Assembly (NCBI GenBank): GCA_002449695.1
Contig: DJXI01000009.1
Span: 1-16,652 of the forward strand
Direction: 5' to 3'
Length of the DNA: 16,652 nt
Source: Verrucomicrobia bacterium UBA7008
Lineage (GTDB): Bacteria > Verrucomicrobiota > Kiritimatiellia > RFP12 > UBA1067
Shown: piece by piece, positions 6,746-14,253 of the stretch
Numbering within the stretch: position 1 is the stretch's first letter
How the letters are laid out: each line of letters starts with the position of its first letter
Notes under the pieces: generated by a model
Told to the model about the DNA's origin: nothing
Seen by the model: the letters and a program-made list of their open reading frames with translations, nothing else
The model's database searches: none
Made by a program: the position numbers and the translations under genes

Positions 6746-9700
6746 ATGAAACTTTCGATCCGCAAGGCGGTTGACGAGATCAAGACGTTCTCGCGCACGT
6801 TCGTGGAGCGGCCGCGCTTCGCGATGGTCATCGCGATCGTGCTGACGCTCGCGGGCGTGATGGCGATCTTCAACCTGCCGATCGCGCAGTACCCGCAGCT
6901 GACGCCGCCGGAGATCCGCGTCACGTACAACTACCCCGGCGCGAACGCGCGCGAGGTGATGAACACCATCGCCACGCCCATCGAGGACGAGGTCAACGGC
7001 GTCGACGACATGATCTACATGTCGTCCGAATCGGGCGACGACGGCTCCTACTCGCTGACGATCTCGTTCGAGGTCGGCACCGATCGCGACATGGATCTCG
7101 TCAAGGTGCAGAACCGCGTGAGCCAGGCGGAGCCCAAGCTGCCGACGGAGGCGCGCCAGCTCGGCGGCCGCGTGCGCGCGCAGTCCACGGACTTCCTCGG
7201 CTTCATCTCGCTCATGTCGCCGAAGGGCACGCACTCGCGCCTGGCGCTGTCGGACTACGCCTACCAGAACATCCAGCCCGTGCTGCTGCGCGTGCCGGGC
7301 GTGGGCGAGACGACGATCTACGGCCCGAAGCTCGCCGTGCGCGTGTGGCTCGACCCGCAGCGCATGGCCGCGCAGTCGATGAACTCCGAGGAGGTCATCG
7401 CCGCGATCTCGCAGCAGAACATCCAGGCGTCGCTCGGCGCGGTGGGCGCGTCGCCGACCGAGGAGCACGGCGCGTTCACGTACTCGCTCATCGCCAAGGG
7501 CCGCCTGATGACGCCCGAGGAGTTCAACGAGATCGTCGTGCGCCGCGACGAGGCGGGCGGCCTCGTGCGGCTGAAGGACATCGCGCGCGTGGAGATCGGC
7601 GAGCAGAACTACTCCTTCTCCGGCCAGCTCAACGGCGGCAACACGATCAACATCGCCGTCAACCAGAAGCCCGGCGCGAACGCCATCAAGTCGATGAACA
7701 TGCTCCTCGCGGAGATGAAGCGGCTGAAGGAATCGTTCCCGGAGGACATGGACTACACGATCCCGTACGACGCGACCGACTACGTGCGCAAGTGCATCCG
7801 CGAGATCGTCGAGACGCTGCTCATCACCTTCGCGCTCGTCGTGCTCGTCTGCTACATCTTCCTGCAGGACTGGCGCGCGACGCTGATCCCGTGCATCACG
7901 ATCCCGGTGTCGATCTGCTCGACCTTCATCCTGATGGCGGTCCTGGGCTATTCGATCAACATCCTGACGCTCTTCGGCCTCGTGCTCGCGATCGGCGTCG
8001 TGGTGGACGACTGCATCGTCGTCGTCGAGCGCGTCCAGTACATCATCGAGACGCGCGGCTACAACGCGAAGGAGGCGACGATCCAGGCCATGAGCGACGT
8101 GACGGGCGCGGTCATCGCGACGACGCTCGTCCTGCTCGGCATCTTCGTGCCCGTCGGCTTCATGTCGGGCATCACGGGCCGCATCTACCAGCAGTTCTCG
8201 GTGACGCTGTCGGCGGCGGTCTGCTTCTCGACGCTCTGCGCGCTGACGCTCGCGCCGGCGCTCTGCTCGCTCCTCCTGCACGAGGCGCGGCCGTTCCGGC
8301 ACGGCCCCCTGGCGTGGTTCAACGCCGGCATCGACAAGTTCAAGGGGCTCTTCGTCTTCCTCTCCAAGGCGCTCGCGCGGCGGCTCATCCTCGCGGCGAT
8401 GCTCCTCGTCCTCACGATCCTCATGACGTGGCAGATGTTCAAGGTGACGCAGACCTCGTTCCTGCCCGACGAGGACCAGCGCGTCGTCTTCGTCTCGATG
8501 GAGATGCCCGAGGGCACCACGATGAAGCGTTCGCGCGAGGTGTCGCTGCGCGCGACGGAAATGCTGCTCGCGCTCACGAACGAGGTCAACTCGGTCATGT
8601 CGATCAACGGCTTCTCGATGGTCGGCGGCCGCGGCGAGAACGAGTCGACGCTCATCGTCGATCTCCGGGACTGGAGCGAGCGCCGCCGGCCCGAGCAGTG
8701 GGTCAAGAACCTCATCCCGAAGATCAAGGGGATGCTCGGCGAGATCCCCGAGCCGGCCGTCCAGGTCTTCGCGCCGCCGGCGATCCCGGGCCTCGGCATG
8801 GACAACTCCATCGACGTGCGCATCCAGGCGAAGGAGGATACGGACGCGCTGAAGCTCGACGACGTCAAGAACCGGATGCTCGCGAAGCTGAACGCGCTGC
8901 CGAACGTGATGGCGGCGTTCTCGGGCTTCACGGCGAAGACGCCGCACCTGCGGCTGGAGATCGACCGCACGAAGGCGGAGATGTTCCACGTGCCGGTCGC
9001 GACGGCCTACGCGACGCTCCAGAACTACCTCGGCTCGCGCTACGTCAACGACGTCAACCTCGGCACGCAGGTCAACCGCGTGACGGTGCAGTCCGACTGG
9101 TCGGGCCGCGCGACGCCGGACGCGGTCGGCGGGCTCTACGTCCGCTCCGACACGGGCGCGATGGTGCCGGTCGGTTCGCTCGGCACGATCTCGCGCGAGG
9201 TCGGCCCGCGCACGATGTCGCGCTACCAGATGTATCCGGCCGCCGCGCTGAAGGTCATGCCGAAGCCGGGCGTCGCCTCGGGCGAGGTGATGCAGTCGGT
9301 CAAGGCGCTCCTCGAGGCGGAGCTGCCCGAGGGCTACGGCTTCGAGTGGTCGGGCATCACCTTCCAGGAGCAGCGCAACGCGGGCTCGACCGCGCCCTTG
9401 ATCGCGCTCGCGATCCTCTTCGGCTACCTCTTCCTCGTCGCGCAGTACGAGAGCTGGACGATTCCGCTCCCCGTGATGCTCTCCATCTTCGTCGCGACCT
9501 TCGGCGCGCTCCTGGGGCTCAAGCTCTTCGGGCTGTCGCTGTCGGTCTATTCGCAGCTGGGCCTCGTGCTCCTCGTCGGCCTCGCCTCGAAGAACGCGAT
9601 TTTGCTCGTCGAGTTCGCGAAGGAGAAGCGCGAGCAGGGCCTGTCGATCGTCGACGCGGCGGGCGCGGCGGCGGGCGAGCGCCTGCGCGCGATCCTGATG

Positions 9701-9985
9701 ACGGCGCTCACGACGCTCCTCGGCACGCTGCCGATGTGCATGAACCTCTTCTTCCCGAAATGGTGCTTCCCGGGCGCGGGCTGCGCGAGCCGCAACGCGA
9801 TCGGCATCACCGAGTTCTTCGGCATGGCCGCGTCGGTGGTGTTCGGCGTGCTGCTGGTGCCGGGGCTCTACGCGCTCTTCCAGACGTGGCGCGAGCACAT
9901 CAAGCGCGTGTTCGAGTACCTGTCGGTGCGCGCGTTCCGCGCGCGCCAGCTGAAGAGCCGCGCGGCGGAGGAGAACGAGGGCTAG
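6746..9985 (+). CDS. RND multidrug efflux transporter, HAE1/AcrB family inner-membrane subunit
   Basis: This 1079-residue protein is a full-length hydrophobe/amphiphile efflux RND pump driven by proton influx. TM1 (about residues 28-48) is followed by the porter-domain start IAQYPQLTPPEIRV. The proton-relay aspartates Asp421 and Asp422 lie in TM4 (AIGVVVDDCIVVVE), matching AcrB Asp407/408. The TM10 lysine Lys949 lies in GLASKNAILLVEFAKE, matching AcrB Lys940. GAGCASRNAIG near the C-terminus matches GAGSGAQNAVG of AcrB. An extra cysteine-containing stretch (FFPKWCFPGAGC) precedes it. The ATG at 6746 has a weak GAGG just upstream. Substrates cannot be read from sequence. No TolC-like channel gene follows, so one must be encoded elsewhere. 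Confidence 0.97.
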   Translation: MKLSIRKAVDEIKTFSRTFVERPRFAMVIAIVLTLAGVMAIFNLPIAQYPQLTPPEIRVTYNYPGANAREVMNTIATPIEDEVNGVDDMIYMSSESGDDGSYSLTISFEVGTDRDMDLVKVQNRVSQAEPKLPTEARQLGGRVRAQSTDFLGFISLMSPKGTHSRLALSDYAYQNIQPVLLRVPGVGETTIYGPKLAVRVWLDPQRMAAQSMNSEEVIAAISQQNIQASLGAVGASPTEEHGAFTYSLIAKGRLMTPEEFNEIVVRRDEAGGLVRLKDIARVEIGEQNYSFSGQLNGGNTINIAVNQKPGANAIKSMNMLLAEMKRLKESFPEDMDYTIPYDATDYVRKCIREIVETLLITFALVVLVCYIFLQDWRATLIPCITIPVSICSTFILMAVLGYSINILTLFGLVLAIGVVVDDCIVVVERVQYIIETRGYNAKEATIQAMSDVTGAVIATTLVLLGIFVPVGFMSGITGRIYQQFSVTLSAAVCFSTLCALTLAPALCSLLLHEARPFRHGPLAWFNAGIDKFKGLFVFLSKALARRLILAAMLLVLTILMTWQMFKVTQTSFLPDEDQRVVFVSMEMPEGTTMKRSREVSLRATEMLLALTNEVNSVMSINGFSMVGGRGENESTLIVDLRDWSERRRPEQWVKNLIPKIKGMLGEIPEPAVQVFAPPAIPGLGMDNSIDVRIQAKEDTDALKLDDVKNRMLAKLNALPNVMAAFSGFTAKTPHLRLEIDRTKAEMFHVPVATAYATLQNYLGSRYVNDVNLGTQVNRVTVQSDWSGRATPDAVGGLYVRSDTGAMVPVGSLGTISREVGPRTMSRYQMYPAAALKVMPKPGVASGEVMQSVKALLEAELPEGYGFEWSGITFQEQRNAGSTAPLIALAILFGYLFLVAQYESWTIPLPVMLSIFVATFGALLGLKLFGLSLSVYSQLGLVLLVGLASKNAILLVEFAKEKREQGLSIVDAAGAAAGERLRAILMTALTTLLGTLPMCMNLFFPKWCFPGAGCASRNAIGITEFFGMAASVVFGVLLVPGLYALFQTWREHIKRVFEYLSVRAFRARQLKSRAAEENEG

Positions 9986-10008
9986 CCGCGGCGGTGGCAA
10001 CGCCGAAT

Positions 10009-10067
10009 GGGAGGGCCGCGCTCCGTCGCGGCCACATATGACGGACGGGACAGAGCCCGTCCCTCCC
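10009..10067. repeat. Inverted pair of 25-base hairpin elements with compensatory changes
   Basis: Two 25-base elements face each other across a 9-base spacer. The first (10009-10033) reads GGGAGGG into the stem GGCCGCG / CGCGGCC (10014-10020, 10027-10033) with loop CTCCGT. The second, read on the minus strand (10067-10043), also begins GGGAGGG and folds as GGACGGG / CCCGTCC with loop CTCTGT on that strand. They match at about 20 of 25 positions, and two stem positions differ as complementary pairs (C-G against A-T, C-G against G-C). Neither has a T-tract, so they are not ordinary terminators. They lie 23 bases after the transporter stop. Confidence 0.7.
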
Positions 10068-10100
10068 TGATGCAAATCAAACCCTTTAATTGCCGGAGCA

Positions 10101-10350
10101 ATAGACCGCTCGCTATGCTCGCTGTTCTAGATCGCTCACTGCGTTCGCTTGTCTAGATATTCTAGATTAGCTCGCGCGCTGCGCGAGCGTACTAGATTAG
10201 CGTCCGCAAGGACGCGGTCTAGCGTAGCGAGCAAAGCGAGCGGTCTAGAATTCCTAGATTAGCTCGCGCGCTGCGCGAGCGTACTAGATTAGCGTCCGCT
10301 TGCGGCGCGGTCTAGCGTAGCGAGCAAAGCGAGCGGTCTAGAATTCCTAG
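10101..10350. repeat. CTAG-delimited modular hairpin repeat (about 2.4 units of 92-93 bp)
   Basis: CTAG occurs at 10127, 10153, 10162, 10192, 10219, 10245, 10254, 10284, 10312, 10338 and 10347. The intervals are 26, 9, 30, 27, 26, 9, 30, 28, 26 and 9 bases. Two near-identical units (10162-10253 and 10254-10346) each hold a long hairpin module, a short hairpin module, a module with GCGAGC repeated directly, and a 5-base spacer, every one bounded by CTAG. At the left end, two copies of the GCGAGC module lie in inverted orientation (10105-10126 and 10131-10152), the first bounded by ATAG. No transposase, terminal repeats or open frame are associated. It would fall in the 3' untranslated region of the RND transcript. 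Confidence 0.85.
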
Positions 10351-10383
10351 TCGACGTGGCGCGGCCGATCATTCAAGAAGAAT

Positions 10384-10408
10384 CGCGGCAAAACCGCCGC
10401 GTTTTTTT
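10384..10408 (+). terminator. Rho-independent terminator ending the RND transcript
   Basis: Stem CGCGGC (10384-10389) pairs with GCCGCG (10396-10401) around the loop AAAACC, and seven T residues follow (10402-10408). This is a textbook intrinsic terminator. Its last T is also the first base of the TG of the citrate synthase promoter, so termination and initiation sites abut. Confidence 0.85.
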
Positions 10409-10416
10409 GATATACT
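10408..10416 (+). promoter_or_regulatory. Extended -10 promoter for citrate synthase, predicting a leaderless mRNA
   Basis: TGATATACT at 10408-10416 fits TG-N-TATACT. Initiation 6-8 bases downstream would be at about 10422-10424, only 3-5 bases before the ATG at 10427. No Shine-Dalgarno is present between them (CGGGCGCA precedes the ATG). The -35 position falls inside the terminator hairpin and has no consensus. Confidence 0.7.
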
Positions 10417-10426
10417 ATCGGGCGCA

Positions 10427-11791
10427 ATGATTGACAGCAACTGGTTGAAGGAATACGCGGAGAAGGTGCGCAAGGCCGATGCGATCGACCCGGCGCTCTA
10501 CCGCAAGTACGGCGTGAAGCGCGGTCTGCGCAACGACGACGGCACGGGCGTGCTCGTCGGATTGACGACGATCGGCAACGTGCACGGCTACGTCGTCTCG
10601 GAAGGCGAGAAGCAGGCGGTGCCGGGCCAGCTCTTCTACCGCGGCATCAACGTGGCGGACCTCGTCGCGGCCGACCGCCGCGAGCACCGCTACGGCTACG
10701 AGGAGGCGGCGTATCTGCTCCTGTTCGGCGACCTGCCGACGGCGCGGCAGCTCGCGGAGTGGAAGAAGAAGCTCGGCTCCTACCGGGTCCTCTCGGACGG
10801 CTTCAAGGAGAACGCGATCTTCTCCAACCCGTCGAAAGACATCATGAACTCGATCGCGCGCGCGGTCCTCTTCGCGTACGCGTTCGACGACACGGGCAAC
10901 CCCGACGACCTCGCGCTCGAGAAGTGCCTCGACCAGTCGGTCGAGATGATCGGCGCGCTGCCGACGATCGCGGCGTACGCGTACCAGGCGAAGGCGCACT
11001 ACCACGGCGGCGCGTCGCTGATGATCCGCAATCCCGATCCGAACAAGTCGACGGCGGAGAACGTGCTCGCGCTCATCCGCGAGGACGGCCGCTACACGAA
11101 GCTGGAGAGCGAGACGCTCGACCTCGCGCTCATCCTCCACGCGGAGCACGGCGGCGGCAACAACTCGTCGTTCGTCACCCACGTCGTCACGAGCGCGTTC
11201 ACCGACATCTATTCGTCGCTCGCGGCGTCGATCCTGTCGCTCAAGGGCTCGCGCCACGGCGGCGCGAACCTGCGCGTGATGCGCCAGATGGACGAGATCA
11301 AGCAGAAGACGAAGAACTGGCGCGACGCGAAGCAGGTCGGCGCGTACCTCGAAAAGATCGCCGACCGGAAGGCGGGCGACGGCACGGGCCTCATCTACGG
11401 CCTCGGCCACGCCGTCTACACGATCAGCGACCCGCGCGCGCAGCTCCTGAAGCGCAAGGCGCGCGAGCTCGCGAAGGCGAAGGGGCGGATGGACGAGATG
11501 CGGCTGTTCGAGCTCGTCGAGTCGGAGGGCCCGGCGATCATCAAGTCGCGCCACCCGCGCGCGGAGGACGTCTGCGCGAACGTGGACCTCTACTCGGGGT
11601 TCGTCTACGAGATGCTGGGCATCCCGCGCGACCTCTACACGCCGCTCTTCGCGATCGCGCGCTGCGTCAGCTGGTGCGCGCACCGCATGGAGGAGCTCGT
11701 CAACAATGGACCGATCATCCGTCCCGCGTACAAGCCGCTCTACCGCCTGCGCGACTACGTGCCGCTCAAGGACCGCCGGGAAAGCCGGTAG
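10427..11791 (+). CDS. gltA: Citrate synthase (Si-type)
   Basis: Citrate synthase condenses acetyl-CoA and oxaloacetate to citrate at the entry of the TCA cycle. The 454-residue protein has all three catalytic residues of the family: His241 in LHAEHGGGNNSS, His328 in GLGHAVYTISDPR and Asp387 in NVDLYSG, matching pig His274, His320 and Asp375. The DPR arginine (Arg337) that binds oxaloacetate is also present. It is longer at the N-terminus than E. coli GltA-like cores and resembles the roughly 450-residue clostridial-type enzymes from memory. The ATG at 10427 has no Shine-Dalgarno and lies just after a predicted promoter, so translation is probably leaderless. A 2-methylcitrate synthase cannot be fully excluded from sequence alone, but no prp genes are nearby. 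The GH43 gene follows after 40 bases. Confidence 0.95.
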   Translation: MIDSNWLKEYAEKVRKADAIDPALYRKYGVKRGLRNDDGTGVLVGLTTIGNVHGYVVSEGEKQAVPGQLFYRGINVADLVAADRREHRYGYEEAAYLLLFGDLPTARQLAEWKKKLGSYRVLSDGFKENAIFSNPSKDIMNSIARAVLFAYAFDDTGNPDDLALEKCLDQSVEMIGALPTIAAYAYQAKAHYHGGASLMIRNPDPNKSTAENVLALIREDGRYTKLESETLDLALILHAEHGGGNNSSFVTHVVTSAFTDIYSSLAASILSLKGSRHGGANLRVMRQMDEIKQKTKNWRDAKQVGAYLEKIADRKAGDGTGLIYGLGHAVYTISDPRAQLLKRKARELAKAKGRMDEMRLFELVESEGPAIIKSRHPRAEDVCANVDLYSGFVYEMLGIPRDLYTPLFAIARCVSWCAHRMEELVNNGPIIRPAYKPLYRLRDYVPLKDRRESR

Positions 11792-11831
11792 CGCGGACAT
11801 CCCGCGCGTCAGAAAAACGGAGGAAACAGTC

Positions 11832-13550
11832 ATGATGCCGATGAAACTGGTTGCACGGGCGGCCGGCGCCGCGCTGTGTCTGGGCGCGCTCCCCGTCCGG
11901 AGCGCGGACGCGCCGACGGCGACGTTCCGCGCGTTCACCTACGAAGGCCGCGAGGCGCTCGCGCCCTGCGACGCGGCGACGGAATTCCGCAATCCGGTCA
12001 TCGGCGGCATGTCGCCCGATCCGGCGGTCACGCGCAAGGGCGACTGGTTCTATCTCGCGCAGTCGTCGTTCGCGTACTGGCCGGGCATTCCCGTCTGGCG
12101 CAGCCGCGACCTCGTCGACTGGTCGTTCGTCGGCTACGCGATCGACCGCCCGTCGCAGGCGTCGTTCCGCCCGGGCGTGGGGCTGTCGCGCGGCGTCTTC
12201 GCGCCGGACATCAAGTACAATCCGTACAACGACACGTTCTATCTGCTCGTCACGCTCGTCGACGCGGGCGGCAACGTCCTCTTCAAGACGAAGGATCCGG
12301 CGGCGGGCTGGAGCGAGCCGATCCCGCTCGGGTTCGGCGGCATCGACCCCGGCATCTATTTCGAGGACGCCGAGACGGCCTACATCGTCAACAACGACGA
12401 CGCGCCCGGCAACCGGCCGGAGTATCCCGGCCACCGCACGATCCGCTGCCGGCCGTACGACCTCGTGCACGACGTCTGCCAGAACGACCGCGAGACGATC
12501 CTCGTCAACAAGGGCATCCGCCCGGAGGAGAAGCCGATCTGGTGCGAGGGCCCGCACCTCTACAAGATCGACGGCCGCTACTACCTCATGACCGCCGAGG
12601 GCGGCACGGCGGACGGCCACTGCGAGGTGATCTGGACGGGCTTGGGGCCGACGGGGCCGTTCACGCCGTGCCGGGTGAACCCGATCCTCACGCAGCGCGA
12701 TCTGCCGCCCGGCCGCCCCGATCCCGTCGTCGCGGCGGGGCACGCCGATCTCGTCGAGACGCCGGACGGCGAGTGGTTCGCCGTGTTCCTCGGCATCCAG
12801 CCGTACCGCGCGCGCGGGCGCAAGTTCGCGAACACGGGCCGCAGCACCTTCCTGCTGCCGGTCACGTGGACCGGCGCGGGCGCCGACCGCCAGCCGGTCA
12901 TCCTGCCGGCGGGGCGCGAGATTCCGCGCGTCCTGCCGAAGACGCCGTTCCAGCGCCGCGCGGCGGCCGCCGGGACGGTCGGGCGGCCGGTCACGGGCAA
13001 TATCGTCTGCCGCGACGATTTCACCACGCCGGAACTGGATCCGCTGTGGATCCAGGTGCGCACGCCGACGGAGACGTGGGCGCGGACCGGCGACGGCCTG
13101 CGCCTCGCCGCGCGCGCGGAGGACCTGGGCGGGACGGGCAATCCGAGCTATCTCTGCCGCTGGGTGAAGAACATGTCCTGGACGGCGGAGGTGACGGTCG
13201 ATTTCGCGCCGCAGGGCGCGCGTGATTTCGCGGGGCTCGCCTGCTACCAGAACGAGCGCCATTTCTACGCCGTCGGCGTCGCGCAGGGCGCGGACGGACG
13301 GCGCGCGGTCCGCGTCCGCAAGGTCGACGGCGAGACGGATGTCACCGTCGGCGAGGCGGCGCCGGACGCGGCGGGCCCCGTGCGCGTGCGCATCGACGCG
13401 GATGCGGGCGTCGTGCGCTTTGCCTTCGCGGCCGCGGGCGGCGCATGGCGGCCGGTGGCGGGCGTCGAGGACGCGACGATTCTGTCGACCGACCACGCGG
13501 GCGGCTTCGTCGGCGCGACGGTCGGCTGCTTCGCCACCGCCGCGCGCTGA
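11832..13550 (+). CDS. Exported GH43 family glycoside hydrolase (beta-xylosidase / arabinofuranosidase type)
   Basis: This 572-residue protein begins with a signal peptide (charged MMPMKLVAR, a hydrophobic run, then VRSA at 22-25), so it is likely periplasmic or secreted. The five-bladed propeller of GH43 (about 52-410) shows the three catalytic acids: base Asp63 in MSPDPAV, modulator Asp172 in GGIDPGIYF, and acid Glu239 in IWCEGPHLY. A C-terminal beta-sandwich (about 438-570), starting DDFTTPELDPLW, looks like the concanavalin-type domain appended to many beta-xylosidases. The target is probably xylan-derived or arabinose-containing oligosaccharides; the exact linkage cannot be told. The ATG at 11832 has GGAGGAAA at 11819-11826. 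Earlier in-frame codons lie inside citrate synthase and would precede the signal peptide, so I rejected them. The response regulator starts 10 bases after its stop. Confidence 0.94.
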   Translation: MMPMKLVARAAGAALCLGALPVRSADAPTATFRAFTYEGREALAPCDAATEFRNPVIGGMSPDPAVTRKGDWFYLAQSSFAYWPGIPVWRSRDLVDWSFVGYAIDRPSQASFRPGVGLSRGVFAPDIKYNPYNDTFYLLVTLVDAGGNVLFKTKDPAAGWSEPIPLGFGGIDPGIYFEDAETAYIVNNDDAPGNRPEYPGHRTIRCRPYDLVHDVCQNDRETILVNKGIRPEEKPIWCEGPHLYKIDGRYYLMTAEGGTADGHCEVIWTGLGPTGPFTPCRVNPILTQRDLPPGRPDPVVAAGHADLVETPDGEWFAVFLGIQPYRARGRKFANTGRSTFLLPVTWTGAGADRQPVILPAGREIPRVLPKTPFQRRAAAAGTVGRPVTGNIVCRDDFTTPELDPLWIQVRTPTETWARTGDGLRLAARAEDLGGTGNPSYLCRWVKNMSWTAEVTVDFAPQGARDFAGLACYQNERHFYAVGVAQGADGRRAVRVRKVDGETDVTVGEAAPDAAGPVRVRIDADAGVVRFAFAAAGGAWRPVAGVEDATILSTDHAGGFVGATVGCFATAAR

Positions 13551-13560
13551 GCGGTTTCGT

Positions 13561-14253
13561 ATGGAGGAGCTCGACCGCATCCTGATCGTCGAAGACGACG
13601 CGACCATCCGCACCATCCTGGAGATGGCGCTGCTGGGCGCGGGCTACCGCCACGTCACGTGCGCGTCGCGCGGCGACGAGGGGCTGGCCGAGGCGCGTCG
13701 CCTGCGGCCGGACCTGGTGCTGCTGGACGTGATGCTGCCCGGCCTGGACGGTTTCACGATCGCCGCGCGGCTGCGCGCGGACGCCGCGACGGCCGCGACG
13801 CGGATCATCATGATCACGGCGCGGACGGAGCCCGAGGACATCGTGCGCGGGCTGGAGGCGGGCGCGGACGACTACGTGACCAAGCCGTTCGACCGTCCGG
13901 TGCTGCTCGCGCGCGTGCGCGCCGTGCTGCGGCGCGGGCGCGGCGCGGCGGAGCCCGGCGGCTTCGAGGGCCTTGCGCTCGACGAGGCGGCCCACACGGC
14001 CCGGCTGGACGGCGCGGAGCTGAAGCTCGCGCCCGGCGAATTCCGCATACTCGTCCTGCTCGTCGAGAACCGGGGGCGGGTGCTGACGCGCGCGCGCATC
14101 CTCGACGCGGTGCTGCGCGACAGCGCGCAGGCCGTCACCGAGCGCACGGTCGACGTCCAGATCGCGAACCTGCGGCGCAAGCTCGGCGCGTGGGCGGACC
14201 ACATCGAGACCATTCGCGGCGTGGGCTACCGCATCCGGAGCGTGGCGCGATGA
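13561..14253 (+). CDS. PhoB/OmpR-family response regulator
   Basis: This 230-residue protein has a receiver domain (about 5-120) and a winged-helix DNA-binding domain (about 135-228). Receiver residues are complete: acidic pocket Asp12/Asp13, phosphoacceptor Asp56 in LVLLDVMLPGLDG, Thr86 in MITART and Lys108 in VTKPF. The effector ends in TVDVQIANLRRKLG and IRGVGYRI, hallmarks of the Trans_reg_C fold that binds tandem direct repeats. There is no Shine-Dalgarno before the ATG at 13561; an AGGAG falls inside codons 2-4, and no other in-frame start fits the receiver domain. Translation may depend on ribosomes finishing the GH43 gene 10 bases earlier. Its stop overlaps the kinase start in ATGA. 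The specific stimulus is unknown; PhoB is the closest style but not proven. Confidence 0.96.
   Translation: MEELDRILIVEDDATIRTILEMALLGAGYRHVTCASRGDEGLAEARRLRPDLVLLDVMLPGLDGFTIAARLRADAATAATRIIMITARTEPEDIVRGLEAGADDYVTKPFDRPVLLARVRAVLRRGRGAAEPGGFEGLALDEAAHTARLDGAELKLAPGEFRILVLLVENRGRVLTRARILDAVLRDSAQAVTERTVDVQIANLRRKLGAWADHIETIRGVGYRIRSVAR

Noticed and set aside
10009..10067. Rho-independent terminators directly after the RND transporter
   Set aside because: The hairpins have good stems but no T-tract on either side; the real terminator is at 10384-10408.
10187..10292. GTACTAG in the CTAG repeat as a TrpR operator half-site
   Set aside because: TrpR operators need CTAG half-sites at a fixed short spacing in dyad arrangement, and the spacings here (26-30 bases) do not fit. 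No trp gene is near.
10162..10346. CRISPR array
   Set aside because: The units are 92-93 bp, adjacent, and internally structured without unique spacers. No cas genes are present.
10337..10356. TCTAGA, GAATTC and GTCGAC close together, looking like a cloning polylinker or vector contamination
   Set aside because: The same TCTAGAATTC also appears at 10244-10253 as part of a natural 92-93 bp repeat unit, and the flanks are continuous with genomic features. No vector sequence is evident.
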